A DNA stretch of 34,512 bases from Bacteroidales bacterium (GTDB lineage Bacteria > Bacteroidota > Bacteroidia > Bacteroidales > F082): contig JAGYLH010000035.1 of the NCBI GenBank assembly GCA_018400955.1, positions 1 through 34,512 on the forward strand, read 5' to 3'. The translations under genes were made by a program, and so were the position numbers. Positions 16,334 to 26,453 of this stretch are shown here, piece by piece. The notes beneath the pieces were generated by a model. The model was not told the DNA's origin, made no database searches, and saw only the letters and a list, made by a program, of their open reading frames with translations. The first letter of the stretch is position 1; every line of letters starts with the position of its first letter.

Positions 16334-18052
16334 ATGAGTTTGATATTGAGCGAACAGGAGCAAATAAGAAGAAATTCCCTTAAGGAACTTTATCAATTGG
16401 GCATCAATCCCTATCCCCCCGAATCATTTTCGGTGAATACCACCGCTGAGGCTATTCATGCAGGGTTTGAGCAGAATCCACAAGCTTTTCAGGAGGTTAC
16501 GATTGCCGGCCGTATTATGAGCAGGCGCATTATGGGGGCAGCCTCATTCTGTGAGATTCAGGATGAAAAAGGCCGCATCCAATTGTATTTTAAGCGCGAT
16601 GATTTGTGTCCCGGCGAGGATAAAACCCTTTATAACACTGTTTTCAAACGCCTGCTCGATATAGGGGATATCATAGGCGTTAGTGGATTTGTGTTTGTTA
16701 CCCAAATGGGCGAAATCACCATCCACGTGAAGGAATTGAAAGTTTTGAGCAAATCCCTCAGGCCCTTGCCCATTGTAAAGGAAAAAGACGGACAACTATA
16801 TGACGCCTTCACCGATCCCGAGCAGCGTTACCGCATGCGCTATGTTGATTTGATCGTAAACGACGGGATCAAGGATACCTTTCGCAAGCGCACCCAAATC
16901 ATCAATTCGATGCGCAATTTTTTTAACGAAAAAGGGTATCTCGAAGTTGAAACACCGATATTGCAACCCATCCCCGGCGGTGCAGCTGCCAGGCCTTTTA
17001 AAACCCATCACAATGCACTTGATATGCCGCTTTACCTGCGAATTGCCAATGAGCTTTATCTGAAAAGGCTTATAGTAGGCGGCTTTGATGGGGTGTATGA
17101 GTTTGCCAGGGATTTTCGAAACGAGGGCATGGACCGTACCCACAATCCGGAGTTTACAGTCATGGAGATTTATGTAGCCTATAAGGATTACAACTGGATG
17201 ATGGACTTTACGGAAGAAATGCTTGAAAAAGTCGTTAAGGAAACTATTGGAAATACCAAAGTGAAGATTGGTGATAAGGAAATCGACTTTACGCGGCCTT
17301 TCAAGCGCATTGCTATTCTTGACGCCATTAAAGAGCATACCGGTTTTGATGTGGAAGGCATAGATGAATCTGCCTTGCGCGAGGTTTGTCGTAAACTTGA
17401 AATGGAGATAGACGAAAGTATGGGCAAGGGCAAGCTGATTGATGAAATTTTCGGCGAAAAATGCGAACACCACTATGTGCAACCTACCTTTATTACTGAT
17501 TACCCGGTTGAGATGTCGCCCCTATGCAAACGCCACCGTACCAAACCTGAGCTTACCGAGCGTTTCGAATTGATGATCAATGGCAAGGAAATTGCCAATG
17601 CCTACACTGAGCTTAATGATCCTATCGATCAGCGCAAGCGGTTTGAAGAACAGCTCAAACTCTCCGAAAGGGGCGATGACGAAGCCATGTTTATCGACCA
17701 GGATTTTCTGCGTGCCCTTGAATTTGGGATGCCCCCAACGTCAGGAATGGGAATAGGAATTGATCGCCTGGTAATGTTGTTAACCGGCCAGACATCTATT
17801 CAGGAAGTGCTCTTTTTTCCGCAAATGCGCCCCGAAAGGATTAGAAGGGTTGCTACACCACAGGATTTTATTGCGATGGGCGTAGCTCCTGAGTGGGCGG
17901 AACACCTTATCCAAATTGGCTATACAAATACAGATATGCTTAAGGATGACAAGTCTGCGATAGTGCAACAAAAATTGAATGGTTACCGTAAAAAGAATAA
18001 ATTGGATATGCCTGCTATACAGTTAGAGGTAGTTGAATCCTGGATAAAATAA
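16334..18052 (+). CDS. lysS: Lysyl-tRNA synthetase, class II
   Basis: 572 residues; charges tRNA-Lys. An N-terminal OB-fold anticodon-binding domain (about 55-150, with ITIAGR-like [14 protein letters not shown]) is followed by the class II catalytic core. Motif 1 lies around [16 protein letters not shown], motif 2 is [19 protein letters not shown], and motif 3 is [13 protein letters not shown]. The protein is about 65 residues longer than the E. coli enzyme because of a C-terminal extension ([18 protein letters not shown] to VVESWIK); this extension is common in Bacteroidota LysRS and looks like a small helical helix-hairpin-helix-type domain. Separate promoter; the next gene lies 115 bases away. 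Confidence 0.97.
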   Translation: MSLILSEQEQIRRNSLKELYQLGINPYPPESFSVNTTAEAIHAGFEQNPQAFQEVTIAGRIMSRRIMGAASFCEIQDEKGRIQLYFKRDDLCPGEDKTLYNTVFKRLLDIGDIIGVSGFVFVTQMGEITIHVKELKVLSKSLRPLPIVKEKDGQLYDAFTDPEQRYRMRYVDLIVNDGIKDTFRKRTQIINSMRNFFNEKGYLEVETPILQPIPGGAAARPFKTHHNALDMPLYLRIANELYLKRLIVGGFDGVYEFARDFRNEGMDRTHNPEFTVMEIYVAYKDYNWMMDFTEEMLEKVVKETIGNTKVKIGDKEIDFTRPFKRIAILDAIKEHTGFDVEGIDESALREVCRKLEMEIDESMGKGKLIDEIFGEKCEHHYVQPTFITDYPVEMSPLCKRHRTKPELTERFELMINGKEIANAYTELNDPIDQRKRFEEQLKLSERGDDEAMFIDQDFLRALEFGMPPTSGMGIGIDRLVMLLTGQTSIQEVLFFPQMRPERIRRVATPQDFIAMGVAPEWAEHLIQIGYTNTDMLKDDKSAIVQQKLNGYRKKNKLDMPAIQLEVVESWIK

Positions 18053-18167
18053 TAGGCACAACACCTTATCTTTTGCCAACAACAAGCTGTTGAAAAAGTT
18101 ATGGATTTTTTTAAACTCTATTGTAAATATGATTTAAATTCGCCACCAACCACTTAACCAACTAAGT

Positions 18168-19364
18168 ATGAAAAAGCTCCTAAACCCATTTAAATTTTAT
18201 TGCTCCCTTTTTATTGTTTTACTGTTTATTGTCAACTCAAATTATGCCCAATCTACCGCTTCATCAGACGATGTTTTTTCTGGTAGTTGGCGCATAACTG
18301 CCGCCGGTGGATCAAGTTTGTTTTTTGGTGATGTGAAGCAATATAGGTGGCTGCCTTTATTGAAAAACGAAAATGAATTGCGCTACAACGCAAACATCAT
18401 GCTCGAATATCAGATATCGCCGGTAGTTAGTTTGCGAGGCCAGGCGCTTTATGCCCACCTTGCCGGAACTCGACGTAGCTGGCAAACTTTTTTCTACAGC
18501 GACCTTTTGGAAGCCAACCTGAATACCGCCATAAATCTTAGCAATATCATCAGCGGTTATCGTGCTGACAGGTTTTTAAACATAAATGTAATTGGCGGTA
18601 TAGGGCTTGTCAATTATAATACTACTCGTAAAGATTTAGTAACGAAGGTAGTACAAATGCAACGTGGGTTTGGTAATGGTTCAGGACTTGGGGGAAGAAC
18701 ACTTGAAGGTATAGTAATGGGTGGTATAGGACTTGATTTCAGGTTGAGTGATAATATGTCTCTTCGTTTAGAAACCGCCAACAGGATTATGAATTCTGAT
18801 CTGCTTGATATTTATGACAATAGTTTTCCGTATGATGTGTACAACCAAACTTCGTTAGGGTTATCCTACACTTTTGGCAAACGCATGCCAAAGATGCCTT
18901 CGCTAACCCCGGAACAGGAAGTTGAGGCTGTAACTCCGCTGGAAGTACAACCCAAACAAGAGCCTGTTCGCCCGGAAGTTAGTCCTTATCAAGCTATTGT
19001 TGATGCTATTGAGAAAGAGCAATCAGCAAAGGAGGTTGAGCCGAAACCGCTTCCCATCGAAATCGAAGCACCGGTTGTGGTTAAACCAACCGAACCCGAT
19101 CCGGGCCTGCTTGAATACCGCGTACAAATCCGCGCGCGCATCAATCAACCTATTGCAAAATCCTTCCTTGAAAAACGATACAATATCCCGGCATACGATA
19201 TAAAGGAAGACATGCACAACGGCTATTATATTTATACCGTGGGATCATACCGCACCTATGAGGAAGCGGCAAGCAACCGCAACAGGATAAGAAGGGAAAA
19301 TGGCGTAGGTGATGCCTTTGTTGTTGCTTTCCAATATGGCAAGCGATTGAACAAATTGCCATAG
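18168..19364 (+). CDS. Outer-membrane beta-barrel protein with C-terminal SPOR domain
   Basis: 398 residues. The signal peptide ends NYAQ. Residues about 35-240 show alternating hydrophobic beta strands with Gly-rich turns (WRITAAGGSSLFFGD, LEYQISPVVSLRGQ, TSLGLSYTFGK), as in Bacteroidota 8-10-strand outer-membrane proteins. A Pro/Glu-rich linker spans about 245-315. The C-terminal ~75 residues (YRVQIRARINQPIAKSFLEK, YIYTVGSYRTYEEAASNRN) form a SPOR domain, which binds denuded peptidoglycan glycans at division sites. The protein may therefore tether the outer membrane to septal peptidoglycan. Partner and phenotype unknown. Confidence 0.85.
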   Translation: MKKLLNPFKFYCSLFIVLLFIVNSNYAQSTASSDDVFSGSWRITAAGGSSLFFGDVKQYRWLPLLKNENELRYNANIMLEYQISPVVSLRGQALYAHLAGTRRSWQTFFYSDLLEANLNTAINLSNIISGYRADRFLNINVIGGIGLVNYNTTRKDLVTKVVQMQRGFGNGSGLGGRTLEGIVMGGIGLDFRLSDNMSLRLETANRIMNSDLLDIYDNSFPYDVYNQTSLGLSYTFGKRMPKMPSLTPEQEVEAVTPLEVQPKQEPVRPEVSPYQAIVDAIEKEQSAKEVEPKPLPIEIEAPVVVKPTEPDPGLLEYRVQIRARINQPIAKSFLEKRYNIPAYDIKEDMHNGYYIYTVGSYRTYEEAASNRNRIRRENGVGDAFVVAFQYGKRLNKLP

Positions 19365-19424
19365 CCTTTTAGATTTCTTGGCATGTTAAGCTAATTGCTT
19401 TGTGATAAAGATGTAAGATACTGA

Positions 19425-20729
19425 TTAGATGGCCACAACCAAAAAATAGTTTTTCTTGCCTTTTTGCACCAAAATGTATTTACCGTTAAGTAAATCGCTT
19501 TGGCTTATGCTGGTATTTTCGGCTACCTTCTCCTTGTTGATGGAAATACCATTGTCCTTGAGCATCCGCCTTGCTTCACCTTTGGAAGGGAAAATGCTGG
19601 TGTGGGTTGTCAGGAATTCAGTTATATCAATACTTTCTCCCAGAAGTTTCAAATCAATTTTATGCTGCGGTACACCATCAAAAACAGCCAACAAGGTGCT
19701 TTCGTCCAGGCGGCGAAGTGCATCAGTCGTGGCCTTTCCGAAAAGGATTTGCGAAGCCTCCTCGGCCATTTGCAAAGCGTCTGCCGAATGCACCCTTGTG
19801 GTAACTTCACGTGCCAGGGTTCGTTGCAAAAGCCTTTGGTGAGGGGCTTGTTGGTGCTCGGCGAGTAAGGCTTCCACTTCTTCCCGCTTCAGCAAGGTAA
19901 ATATTTTAACATAACGTGCCGCATCTTCATCCGAACAATTGAGCCAGAATTGATAAAATGCATAAGGGGAAGTTTTTTCCGGATCGAGCCAAATATTTCC
20001 ACTTTCAGTTTTGCCGAATTTGCCGCCATCGGCTTTTGTAATAAGAGGACAGGTGAGGGCAAACGCGTTCTCGCCTGCTCCCAGTTTGCGGCGTATGAGC
20101 TCTGTGCCTGTGGTAATATTGCCCCATTGGTCCGAGCCTCCCATCTGTAATTTGCAATTTTTGTGCTGGTACAGGTAGAGGAAATCGAATCCCTGAACCA
20201 ATTGATACGTGAATTCGGTAAACGACATACCACTTCCACTTTCGGGATCAAGACGTTTTTTTACCGAATCTTTGCTCATCATATAGTTCACCGTCAGGTG
20301 TTTGCCAATGTCCCTGATAAATTCCAAAAAGGTATAATCCTTCATCCAGTCGTAATTATTCACCAACTCGGCTTTGTTGGGTGCTTCTGTGTCAAAATCA
20401 AGGAATTTTTCAAGCTGATGCTTGATGCATTCCTGGTTGTGCCTTAGGCTGTTTTCGTCCAACAAATTGCGCTCCTGCGATTTTCCCGATGGATCTCCAA
20501 TCATACCGGTAGCACCGCCAACAAGGGCCAGAGGTTTGTGGCCGGCCAGTTGTAAATGCTTCAGCATCATAATGCCAACTAAATGGCCAATATGCAAGGA
20601 ATCGGCTGTTGGGTCGATGCCAACATAAGCTGTTGTCATTTCTTTGGTGAGTTGTTCCTCCGTGCCGGGGGTCACATCGTGAATCATGCCCCGCCATTGT
20701 AATTCTGTTACAAAATTGCTGTTTTCCAT
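19425..20729 (-). CDS. tyrS: Tyrosyl-tRNA synthetase
   Basis: 434 residues, class I synthetase that charges tRNA-Tyr. It has the Rossmann core with [16 protein letters not shown] (HIGH at 46-49), the tyrosine/tRNA-binding [11 protein letters not shown], and KFGKT at 237-241 in place of KMSKS, as in the TyrRS family. The C-terminal S4 RNA-binding domain is [19 protein letters not shown] and onward to the end. Its -7 box sits between tyrS and the upstream oxidoreductase stop, so it is transcribed on its own. Convergent with the SPOR protein gene. Confidence 0.97.
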   Translation of the reverse strand: MENSNFVTELQWRGMIHDVTPGTEEQLTKEMTTAYVGIDPTADSLHIGHLVGIMMLKHLQLAGHKPLALVGGATGMIGDPSGKSQERNLLDENSLRHNQECIKHQLEKFLDFDTEAPNKAELVNNYDWMKDYTFLEFIRDIGKHLTVNYMMSKDSVKKRLDPESGSGMSFTEFTYQLVQGFDFLYLYQHKNCKLQMGGSDQWGNITTGTELIRRKLGAGENAFALTCPLITKADGGKFGKTESGNIWLDPEKTSPYAFYQFWLNCSDEDAARYVKIFTLLKREEVEALLAEHQQAPHQRLLQRTLAREVTTRVHSADALQMAEEASQILFGKATTDALRRLDESTLLAVFDGVPQHKIDLKLLGESIDITEFLTTHTSIFPSKGEARRMLKDNGISINKEKVAENTSISQSDLLNGKYILVQKGKKNYFLVVAI

Positions 20730-20753
20730 AGGATCATTTCATTTTTCAGCCTG

Positions 20754-20761
20754 CAAAGATA
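20754..20761 (-). promoter_or_regulatory. -7 box of tyrS
   Basis: On the minus strand TAtcTTTG (20761-20754), 24 bases upstream of the tyrS ATG and 19 bases past the oxidoreductase stop codon. Confidence 0.5.
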
Positions 20762-20780
20762 AGCTGATTGTTGAAAATTG

Positions 20781-22327
20781 TCAGGCATTGAGTGCTTTTG
20801 CTACTGCCTTGGCCACATTTTCGCCATCAATGGCTGATGAAACGATGCCGCCAGCATAGCCGGCCCCTTCGCCACAAGGGAAAAGCCGTTGGATTTGAAG
20901 ATGTTCCAAAGTGTCAGCATTGCGCGGGATGCGCACAGCTGAAGATGTCCGCGATTCGGGCGCCAGCAACATGGCTTCGTCGGTCATAAAACCTTTCATT
21001 TTGCGGTCAAAATCCTTGAACCCGCCTTGCAGGTAAGGGACAATTTCGGGAGGCAGTATATGGTGTAATTCTGCATTGACCACCCCCGGATTGTAAGAAG
21101 TAGGTTTTAAGGTCTTTGACATTTTTCCGGCACAAAAATCCGTCATGCGCTGCCCCGGCACCTGCTGGCTTTTGTTAGCCGCTTCAAAACATACCCGTTC
21201 AACCCACTGCTGGTACCGCAAACCCGACAGGGGACCATGCTGCTGGAAATTGCTGAGTTCGGAGGGATCTATGGCAACAGCAATTCCTGAATTGGCATAA
21301 GGTGAGTTTCGGCGCGAATTGGACATGCCATTCACCACCACTTCCCCGCTTTGTGTTGCTGAAGGCACAATAATGCCGCCCGGACACATGCAAAACGAAA
21401 AAACACCTTTGCCGTTTTGTTGCGTAACCAGCTGATAATAGGCTGCCGGCAAAAAAGCCCCCCGGCCATCGCTTTTGTATTGTATGCTGTCAATCAATTC
21501 CTGCGGGTGTTCAATGCGAATGCCCATGGCAAATGGTTTTGCTTCCAGCATAATGTTTTTGGCATGCAGCAATTCGTAAATATCATGTGCTGAATGTCCT
21601 GTGGCCAGCACCAAGGCCTCACCAGTAAATTCCAGTCCGTTTTTGGTAAGTACCCCTGAATTTTATTGTCTTTGATCAATAGATCGGTTATACGGCAATT
21701 GAAATGTATTTCTCCACCTGCATCCAGAATGGTATTGCGCATTTTTGTAATGATAACAGGCAATTTGTCCGATCCAATGTGTGGATGGGCATCATATGCA
21801 ATTTCAGGATGGGCCCCGTGGGCAATGAGTATATTGAGTATGCTGCTTACATCTCCCTTTTGAGCTGCGGGTATATAACTTACCATCCGAAAAGTGCCTG
21901 CACCACCCTCCCCAAAACAATAATTGGAGTCGGTATTTATGTATTGCGAGTGGCATGCCTGCTCATGGCAGCGATGTCTATTTTTCGTGCTTTCACCTCC
22001 TTGCCGCGTTCGATAATGATGGGTTTCAAACCCAACTCAATAAGCTTGAGGGCGGCAAACAAGCCGGCAGGGCCTGCTCCGGCAATGAGCACCCTTCGAT
22101 TGGACATTTTTCGCTGATAACGCAGCATGATGTTTTCAGCAACCGGTGCAGGCTGGTCCAGATAAACCTGCAAGCGAAAATTGATCTGATTGCTTCTGAC
22201 GGGCATCATGGATTTTTCAATAATAATATCCCGATAGGCTGCGGCAAGTTTTGCGCCGAAACCATTGCTGTAAAACTGATTTCTGTTGCCGTTTGGGACT
22301 TAAGCTAAGGATGACTGTTTTAAACAT
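20781..22327 (-). pseudogene. FAD-dependent oxidoreductase (COG2509-like), frameshifted by probable sequencing errors
   Basis: The gene can be followed from the ATG at 22327 (FKTVILSLSPK) through IIIEKSMMPVRSNQINFR and the FAD Rossmann motif VLIAGAGPAGLFAALKL to KARKIDIAA, then in other frames DSNYCFGEGGAGTF, GDVSSILNILIAHGAHPEIAYDAHP, and finally a clean frame from LVLATGHSAHDIYE to FPCGEGAGYAGGIVSSAIDG and the stop at 20781. This is the family of NAD(P)/FAD proteins of about 515 residues found across anaerobes; the substrate is unknown. Adding one base to homopolymers near 21655 (GGGG) and near 21893 (T run) restores conserved sequence, which argues for missed bases rather than true decay. 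Minus-strand gene just upstream of tyrS. Confidence 0.82.
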
Positions 22328-22430
22328 GGTCGCAAAATAGATATTGTTTGGTTTGGGAATAAGTATTACATTTGTGATGACCAACTATTTTAAAGAATGG
22401 GAATAAATGAGAAGCTGCTCTTTAGCCTGC

Positions 22431-22622
22431 ATTATTCATGAACATCTGCGATGTTTTCAAATTAGAACGCGGATGACCACAGTACGCTTCGCTACGTGGC
22501 CTGCCCCGCCACTTTTGCGGGGGATTTAACAGATTTTCACGGATTTTATAAAGTGACTAAAAAAAAAGGTTCTATATTACACTGATTATATGTGAGTTAA
22601 TCAAGTTTATGAATTAATCAGG
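22431..22622. repeat. Repeat copy A
   Basis: 192 bases starting ATTATTCATGAAC. Almost identical to copy C at 23578-23772; the main difference is in an A-rich run. Confidence 0.85.
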
Positions 22623-22879
22623 CTAAAGCCCTTTTTCCTTGATGAAATAACTTTTTATGTGGTTGGCCGCACTTTTTGGTGATGAAGGGGCAGCGCCCTG
22701 TAATCTTGGTAGAACGTGATGTGGTTGGAATATCAAAGGGGTGTAGCCCTGACATCTTTTCTGCCGGGAAGATGTGGATTTGCAATCCGTGCTGATAGCA
22801 TTCGATAACATTTCTTCAGGCCGGTGCGGATTTGAAATTCTTCCAATATAAAAATCCCCTCTTTTTTTTGTGTAAAAAA

Positions 22880-23035
22880 GATGTCAGGGCTAAAGCCCCT
22901 CTGTTCGTGCATGATCATTCTTTGCTGCCGAGATGTCAGGGCTAAAGCCCCTCTGTTCGTGCATGATCATTCTTTGCTGCCGAGATGTCAGGGCTAAAGC
23001 CCCTCTGTTCGTGCATGATCATTCTTTGCTGCCGA
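22880..23035. repeat. Three perfect 52-bp tandem repeats
   Basis: Units at 22880-22931, 22932-22983 and 22984-23035, each starting GATGTCAGGGCTAAAGCCCC and ending TTTGCTGCCGA. A fourth identical unit is at 23507-23558, and a unit sharing the first 21 bases but with a different tail is at 23454-23506. Confidence 0.92.
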
Positions 23036-23048
23036 GATTTCGTACACC

Positions 23049-23453
23049 ATTATTCATGAACAGAGCAATGTTTCATTAGAAGGGATGACCAGTACGCTTC
23101 GCTCGTGGCCTGCCCCGCCACTTTGCGGGGTTAACGATTTTCACGGATTTTATAAAGTGACTAAAAAAGGTTCTATTACCGATTATATGTGAGTTAACTG
23201 TTTATGAATTAATCAGGCTAAAGCCCTTTTCCTTGATGAAATAACTTTATGTGGTGGCCACTTTTGGTGATGAAGGGCGCGCCCTGTAATCTTGGTAGAA
23301 TGATGTGTTGGAATATCAAGGGGTGTAGCCGACATCTTTCTGCCGGGAAGATGGGATTTGCAACGTGCTGATAGCACGATAACATTTCTTCAGGCCGGTG
23401 CGGATTTGAAATTCTTCCAATATAAAAATCCCCTCTTTTTTTTGTGTAAAAAA
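23049..23453. repeat. Repeat copy B, riddled with small deletions relative to copy A
   Basis: It aligns end to end with 22431-22879, but the stretch between matched anchors is 346 instead of 390 bases. The differences are nearly all one- to three-base losses, many in homopolymers (for example a run of A shortened, GGGGG to GGGG, TTTTT to TTT). Confidence 0.85.
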
Positions 23454-23577
23454 GATGTCAGGGCTAAAGCCCCTTCGGACATCCTATTGACTTTATGTTC
23501 TACCGAGATGTCAGGGCTAAAGCCCCTCTGTTCGTGCATGATCATTCTTTGCTGCCGAGATTTCAGGGCTAACCTGC

Positions 23578-23772
23578 ATTATTCATGAACATCTGCGATG
23601 TTTTCAAATTAGAACGCGGATGACCACAGTACGCTTCGCTACGTGGCCTGCCCCGCCACTTTTGCGGGGGATTTAACAGATTTTCACGGATTTTATAAAG
23701 TGACTAAAAAAACAAAAGGGTCTATATTACACTGATTATATGTGAGTTAATCAAGTTTATGAATTAATCAGG
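23578..23772. repeat. Repeat copy C
   Basis: 195 bases, near-identical to copy A, ending GAATTAATCAGG just upstream of the LruC gene promoter region. Confidence 0.85.
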
Positions 23773-23875
23773 TTAGAAAATAAAAATCCCGATTATAGGA
23801 AATATTCCTATTTGGGGATAATTAAAAAACGATAAAATCACTATTGCACACATTATTAGCACTTTGATTTTGTGG

Positions 23876-23883
23876 TATATTTG
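23876..23883 (+). promoter_or_regulatory. -7 box of the LruC lipoprotein gene
   Basis: TAtaTTTG at 23876-23883. Transcription would begin near 23890, so the in-frame GTG at 23872 cannot be the start and the ATG at 23920 is supported. Confidence 0.55.
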
Positions 23884-23919
23884 TTGAATGTTAAAAGGCG
23901 AATCTTAAAATTATTTGTT

Positions 23920-26022
23920 ATGAAAACGATTAAACTTTTTTCAGTACTTTTTATTTTTGCAATACTGGTAAGTGGTTGCAAAAGAGACAAGAATAACGAT
24001 GTTGATCCGGACGTGGACCCAATCATCGAGTCAGTTAATGATTTGCAGGTGCCACCTGATTTTAACTGGAAAACAACAAAAACCATTCAGGTGTCAGTTA
24101 ATCTGCCAGTTTCAGGTGATCTGGAGCCTTTGATTATCACCAACCGTGATGGAAGTAAGCGGTATTTCAGGGGATTTCCTGAAGATGGCTCACGAACAAT
24201 CAATACCGTAATCACCATTCCAACCTATGTGTATGAGCTCCGGTTGACCTATAATGGTGCTGTTGGCCCAAACATGGCATTTGTCAGCGATGGTTCGTTG
24301 ACTTATGATTTTAATAACAGAAGCAAATCAACCCGTGTTGTTGGTTGCGATTTAAGTGGTTTCACCACCTATTCCAAAGGGGGATGGGGTCAGAAAAGTG
24401 CCGGAAATAATGTTGGCAGTTTGCGCGACGAGTATTGGGATCAGGTTTATCCTAACGGATTGGTTGTTGGTGACGCCAATAATTACACCATTACCTTTAA
24501 TGGAACGGAGGATGTTGAAAATTGGCGTTTTCCGGGTGGTGGTCCTGAAGTTTTAACACAAAGTTGGGTTAATCCCGGAAGGCGTGATAAACTAGGCAAT
24601 ATGGCAGACCAAATTATTGCAGCCCGCCTCAACAGGGATTACAACGCTGCCGGCTTTTTGGGCGTAAATCCCAACTATGATTTAGGCGAACTCGTGTTTA
24701 TGGACGGACCTTTCGCCAATATGACAGTGAACAATTTTCTGGCCATGGCCGAAATTGCGCTTGGTGGTGGCGGTTTAAATGGTTTTTCAGTGAATGATTA
24801 TAAAGATGCTGCCGAAAACATCATCAATAGTTTTCATGAGGGCAACAACGCGGGCATTCTTTATTGTCCTACCGACCCTGAAGAAAATGACCCCTTTATC
24901 GAATTGACCAGCACTTGTGTGCACCCCGATGTTATTTTCACGATTACAAATACAGGCGACGGCGATATGACCAGTGAGTATTCAGGCACCATGTATTTGA
25001 ATAATGTTGAACAGGGCAGTGGTACCTACCAGTTGGCAGTGAACGAAACCATGGAAATTGTTGTTGATGGTTATAATACAGATGTGTTCAGACTTGAGAT
25101 AGAAACCCCACAGGGTGAAATTCTTATTGAAGAAATCACCGGCTGCGGCGAAGAGGAAGGTGGCGGTGGAGGCGGAAATGGTGACGACGGAACAACCGAA
25201 CAACTTACCGGAACACTTGCCTACGAAGACCTTTGGCCTGGTAAGGGCGACTACGATTTCAACGACCTGGTAATTGATTACAACTTTGATGTAAATAAAA
25301 ACGATCAGGAAATTGTACAGAGCATTCAAGCTACTTTTGTAGTGAAAGCTTTTGGTGCTTCTTATCACAATGGCTTTGGCTTTACTTTGCCAACTGTCTT
25401 TCCATCGGATATAGTTTCGGTAAGCGGTTATGATGTGATCAACACCACCGTGTTTAACATAGCAGGCAATGGCCTCGAAAATGGCCAAAGTAAGGCTACC
25501 ATCATCGTTTTCGACGATGCACGGCGCATTATGCCCCAAACCACAGGCGGCATTGGTGTGAACACCCAACTTGAATATGACTTTATTGAGCCGGTTACCG
25601 TTGTTGTGGATATAGTATTTGCCAATAATGCCGTAACCTACAGCGAATTAAATATCGGGTCCTTTAATCCCTTTATCATTGTAAATACTGTTATTAACGA
25701 TGCTCCCGGTGTTCGCGGATTAGAAGTGCATCTGCCAAATTATCCACCATCCGACTTGTTTGATGATTCCTATTTGGGAACTATGGAAGATGACTCTTCT
25801 GTTGCTGAAGGACGCTATTTTGTGACCGATACGAATCTGCCATGGGCCATAAATATTGCCGAAGGTTTTGATTGGGTAATCGAATTTCAGGATATTACAG
25901 GTGCTCATTTGTTTTTCGCCGAATGGGCACAAAGTGGTGGTATCAATTATCCCGATTGGTATAAAAACAATACCGGTTACAGGGATCATAGCAAGATTTA
26001 TCCAACACAGATTGGCAGATAG
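23920..26022 (+). CDS. LruC-domain (DUF4842) surface lipoprotein
   Basis: 700 residues from the ATG at 23920. The lipoprotein signal is MKTIKLFSVLFIFAILVSGC, with the lipobox Cys at residue 20. The middle part is beta-rich and includes a carbohydrate-binding-like stretch and an LruC-family N-region (NRDGSKRYFRGFPEDGS). A glycine-rich linker (GGGGGG) at about 420 is followed by the LruC domain: GTLAYEDLWPGKGDYDFNDL, with D/N-rich calcium-like loops, then GFTL, and a C-terminal HLPNYPPSDLFDDS, ending PDWYKNNTGYRDHSKIYP. LruC proteins (first described in Leptospira) occur widely in Bacteroidota as surface lipoproteins of unclear role. Own promoter and a strong terminator. Confidence 0.88.
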   Translation: MKTIKLFSVLFIFAILVSGCKRDKNNDVDPDVDPIIESVNDLQVPPDFNWKTTKTIQVSVNLPVSGDLEPLIITNRDGSKRYFRGFPEDGSRTINTVITIPTYVYELRLTYNGAVGPNMAFVSDGSLTYDFNNRSKSTRVVGCDLSGFTTYSKGGWGQKSAGNNVGSLRDEYWDQVYPNGLVVGDANNYTITFNGTEDVENWRFPGGGPEVLTQSWVNPGRRDKLGNMADQIIAARLNRDYNAAGFLGVNPNYDLGELVFMDGPFANMTVNNFLAMAEIALGGGGLNGFSVNDYKDAAENIINSFHEGNNAGILYCPTDPEENDPFIELTSTCVHPDVIFTITNTGDGDMTSEYSGTMYLNNVEQGSGTYQLAVNETMEIVVDGYNTDVFRLEIETPQGEILIEEITGCGEEEGGGGGGNGDDGTTEQLTGTLAYEDLWPGKGDYDFNDLVIDYNFDVNKNDQEIVQSIQATFVVKAFGASYHNGFGFTLPTVFPSDIVSVSGYDVINTTVFNIAGNGLENGQSKATIIVFDDARRIMPQTTGGIGVNTQLEYDFIEPVTVVVDIVFANNAVTYSELNIGSFNPFIIVNTVINDAPGVRGLEVHLPNYPPSDLFDDSYLGTMEDDSSVAEGRYFVTDTNLPWAINIAEGFDWVIEFQDITGAHLFFAEWAQSGGINYPDWYKNNTGYRDHSKIYPTQIGR

Positions 26023-26083
26023 CTATTGAACTTTTAGCTTGCCTGATTGGAAGTTTGAAATAGATTTCATAACAATGAATTTT

Positions 26084-26125
26084 ACAACTTACCGCATCAT
26101 TTTTTGCGGTAAGTTGTTTTTGCTT
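26084..26125 (+). terminator. Strong rho-independent terminator after the LruC gene
   Basis: A 13-bp perfect stem, ACAACTTACCGCA (26084-26096) with TGCGGTAAGTTGT (26105-26117), has an 8-base loop and then a T-rich tail. Confidence 0.92.
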
Positions 26126-26453
26126 TTAGCCTGCTTAATTCAGAAAATTTCTTGCCAAACCGCTAAGTCGTAAAGAATAGGCATTTCAGTTGGAAATTAT
26201 AGGCAAATATTTTTTTTATTGGTTTAAGCTTGTCTGATACCTATTATATTTTTGTTCAAAGCTTTGCGCCATTGCGTCTCCCGAAGGACGGGACAGATTT
26301 GCGAGATAAATTTTTCAGGTTAGATGTATGATGAGAGGTAAAACGTGTTGTTCACCAGTAAGTATTTTTTTGTGATTCAGCAGATAAAATGAAATCCGTT
26401 AAGAATGACCCATTCATAAGGAAACACTCTAACCATTTGAACTGCCTTTTATT
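26126..26453. other. Intergenic region before the polysaccharide deacetylase stop
   Basis: No ORF or RNA seen. A short palindromic piece CCCGAAGGACGGG lies near 26280 and resembles degenerate intergenic repeat sequence of Bacteroidota. Otherwise AT-rich with no signal recognised. Confidence 0.4.

Larger units (their letters stand above)
22423..23772. repeat. Intergenic repeat cluster (nested direct repeats and palindromes)
   Basis: No coding frame is convincing between the oxidoreductase and the LruC gene. The region holds three copies of a ~190-base element (A 22431-22622, B 23049-23217, C 23578-23772). A and B continue into a second shared segment that reaches the 52-base tandem units. The recurring palindrome GGGCTaaAGCCC and the pairing around TACGCTTCGCTACGTGG resemble REP-type intergenic palindromes of Bacteroidota. 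No transposase lies nearby. Confidence 0.85.

Noticed and set aside
22880-23560. Possible CRISPR array
   Set aside because: The 52-bp units are directly adjacent with no variable spacers, and no cas genes are present.
22623-23588. Small ORFs in the repeat cluster
   Set aside because: They follow repeat boundaries, differ between copies and show no protein-like features.
23872-23919. GTG start for the LruC lipoprotein
   Set aside because: It lies upstream of and within the -7 box; the ATG at 23920 gives a proper lipoprotein signal peptide.
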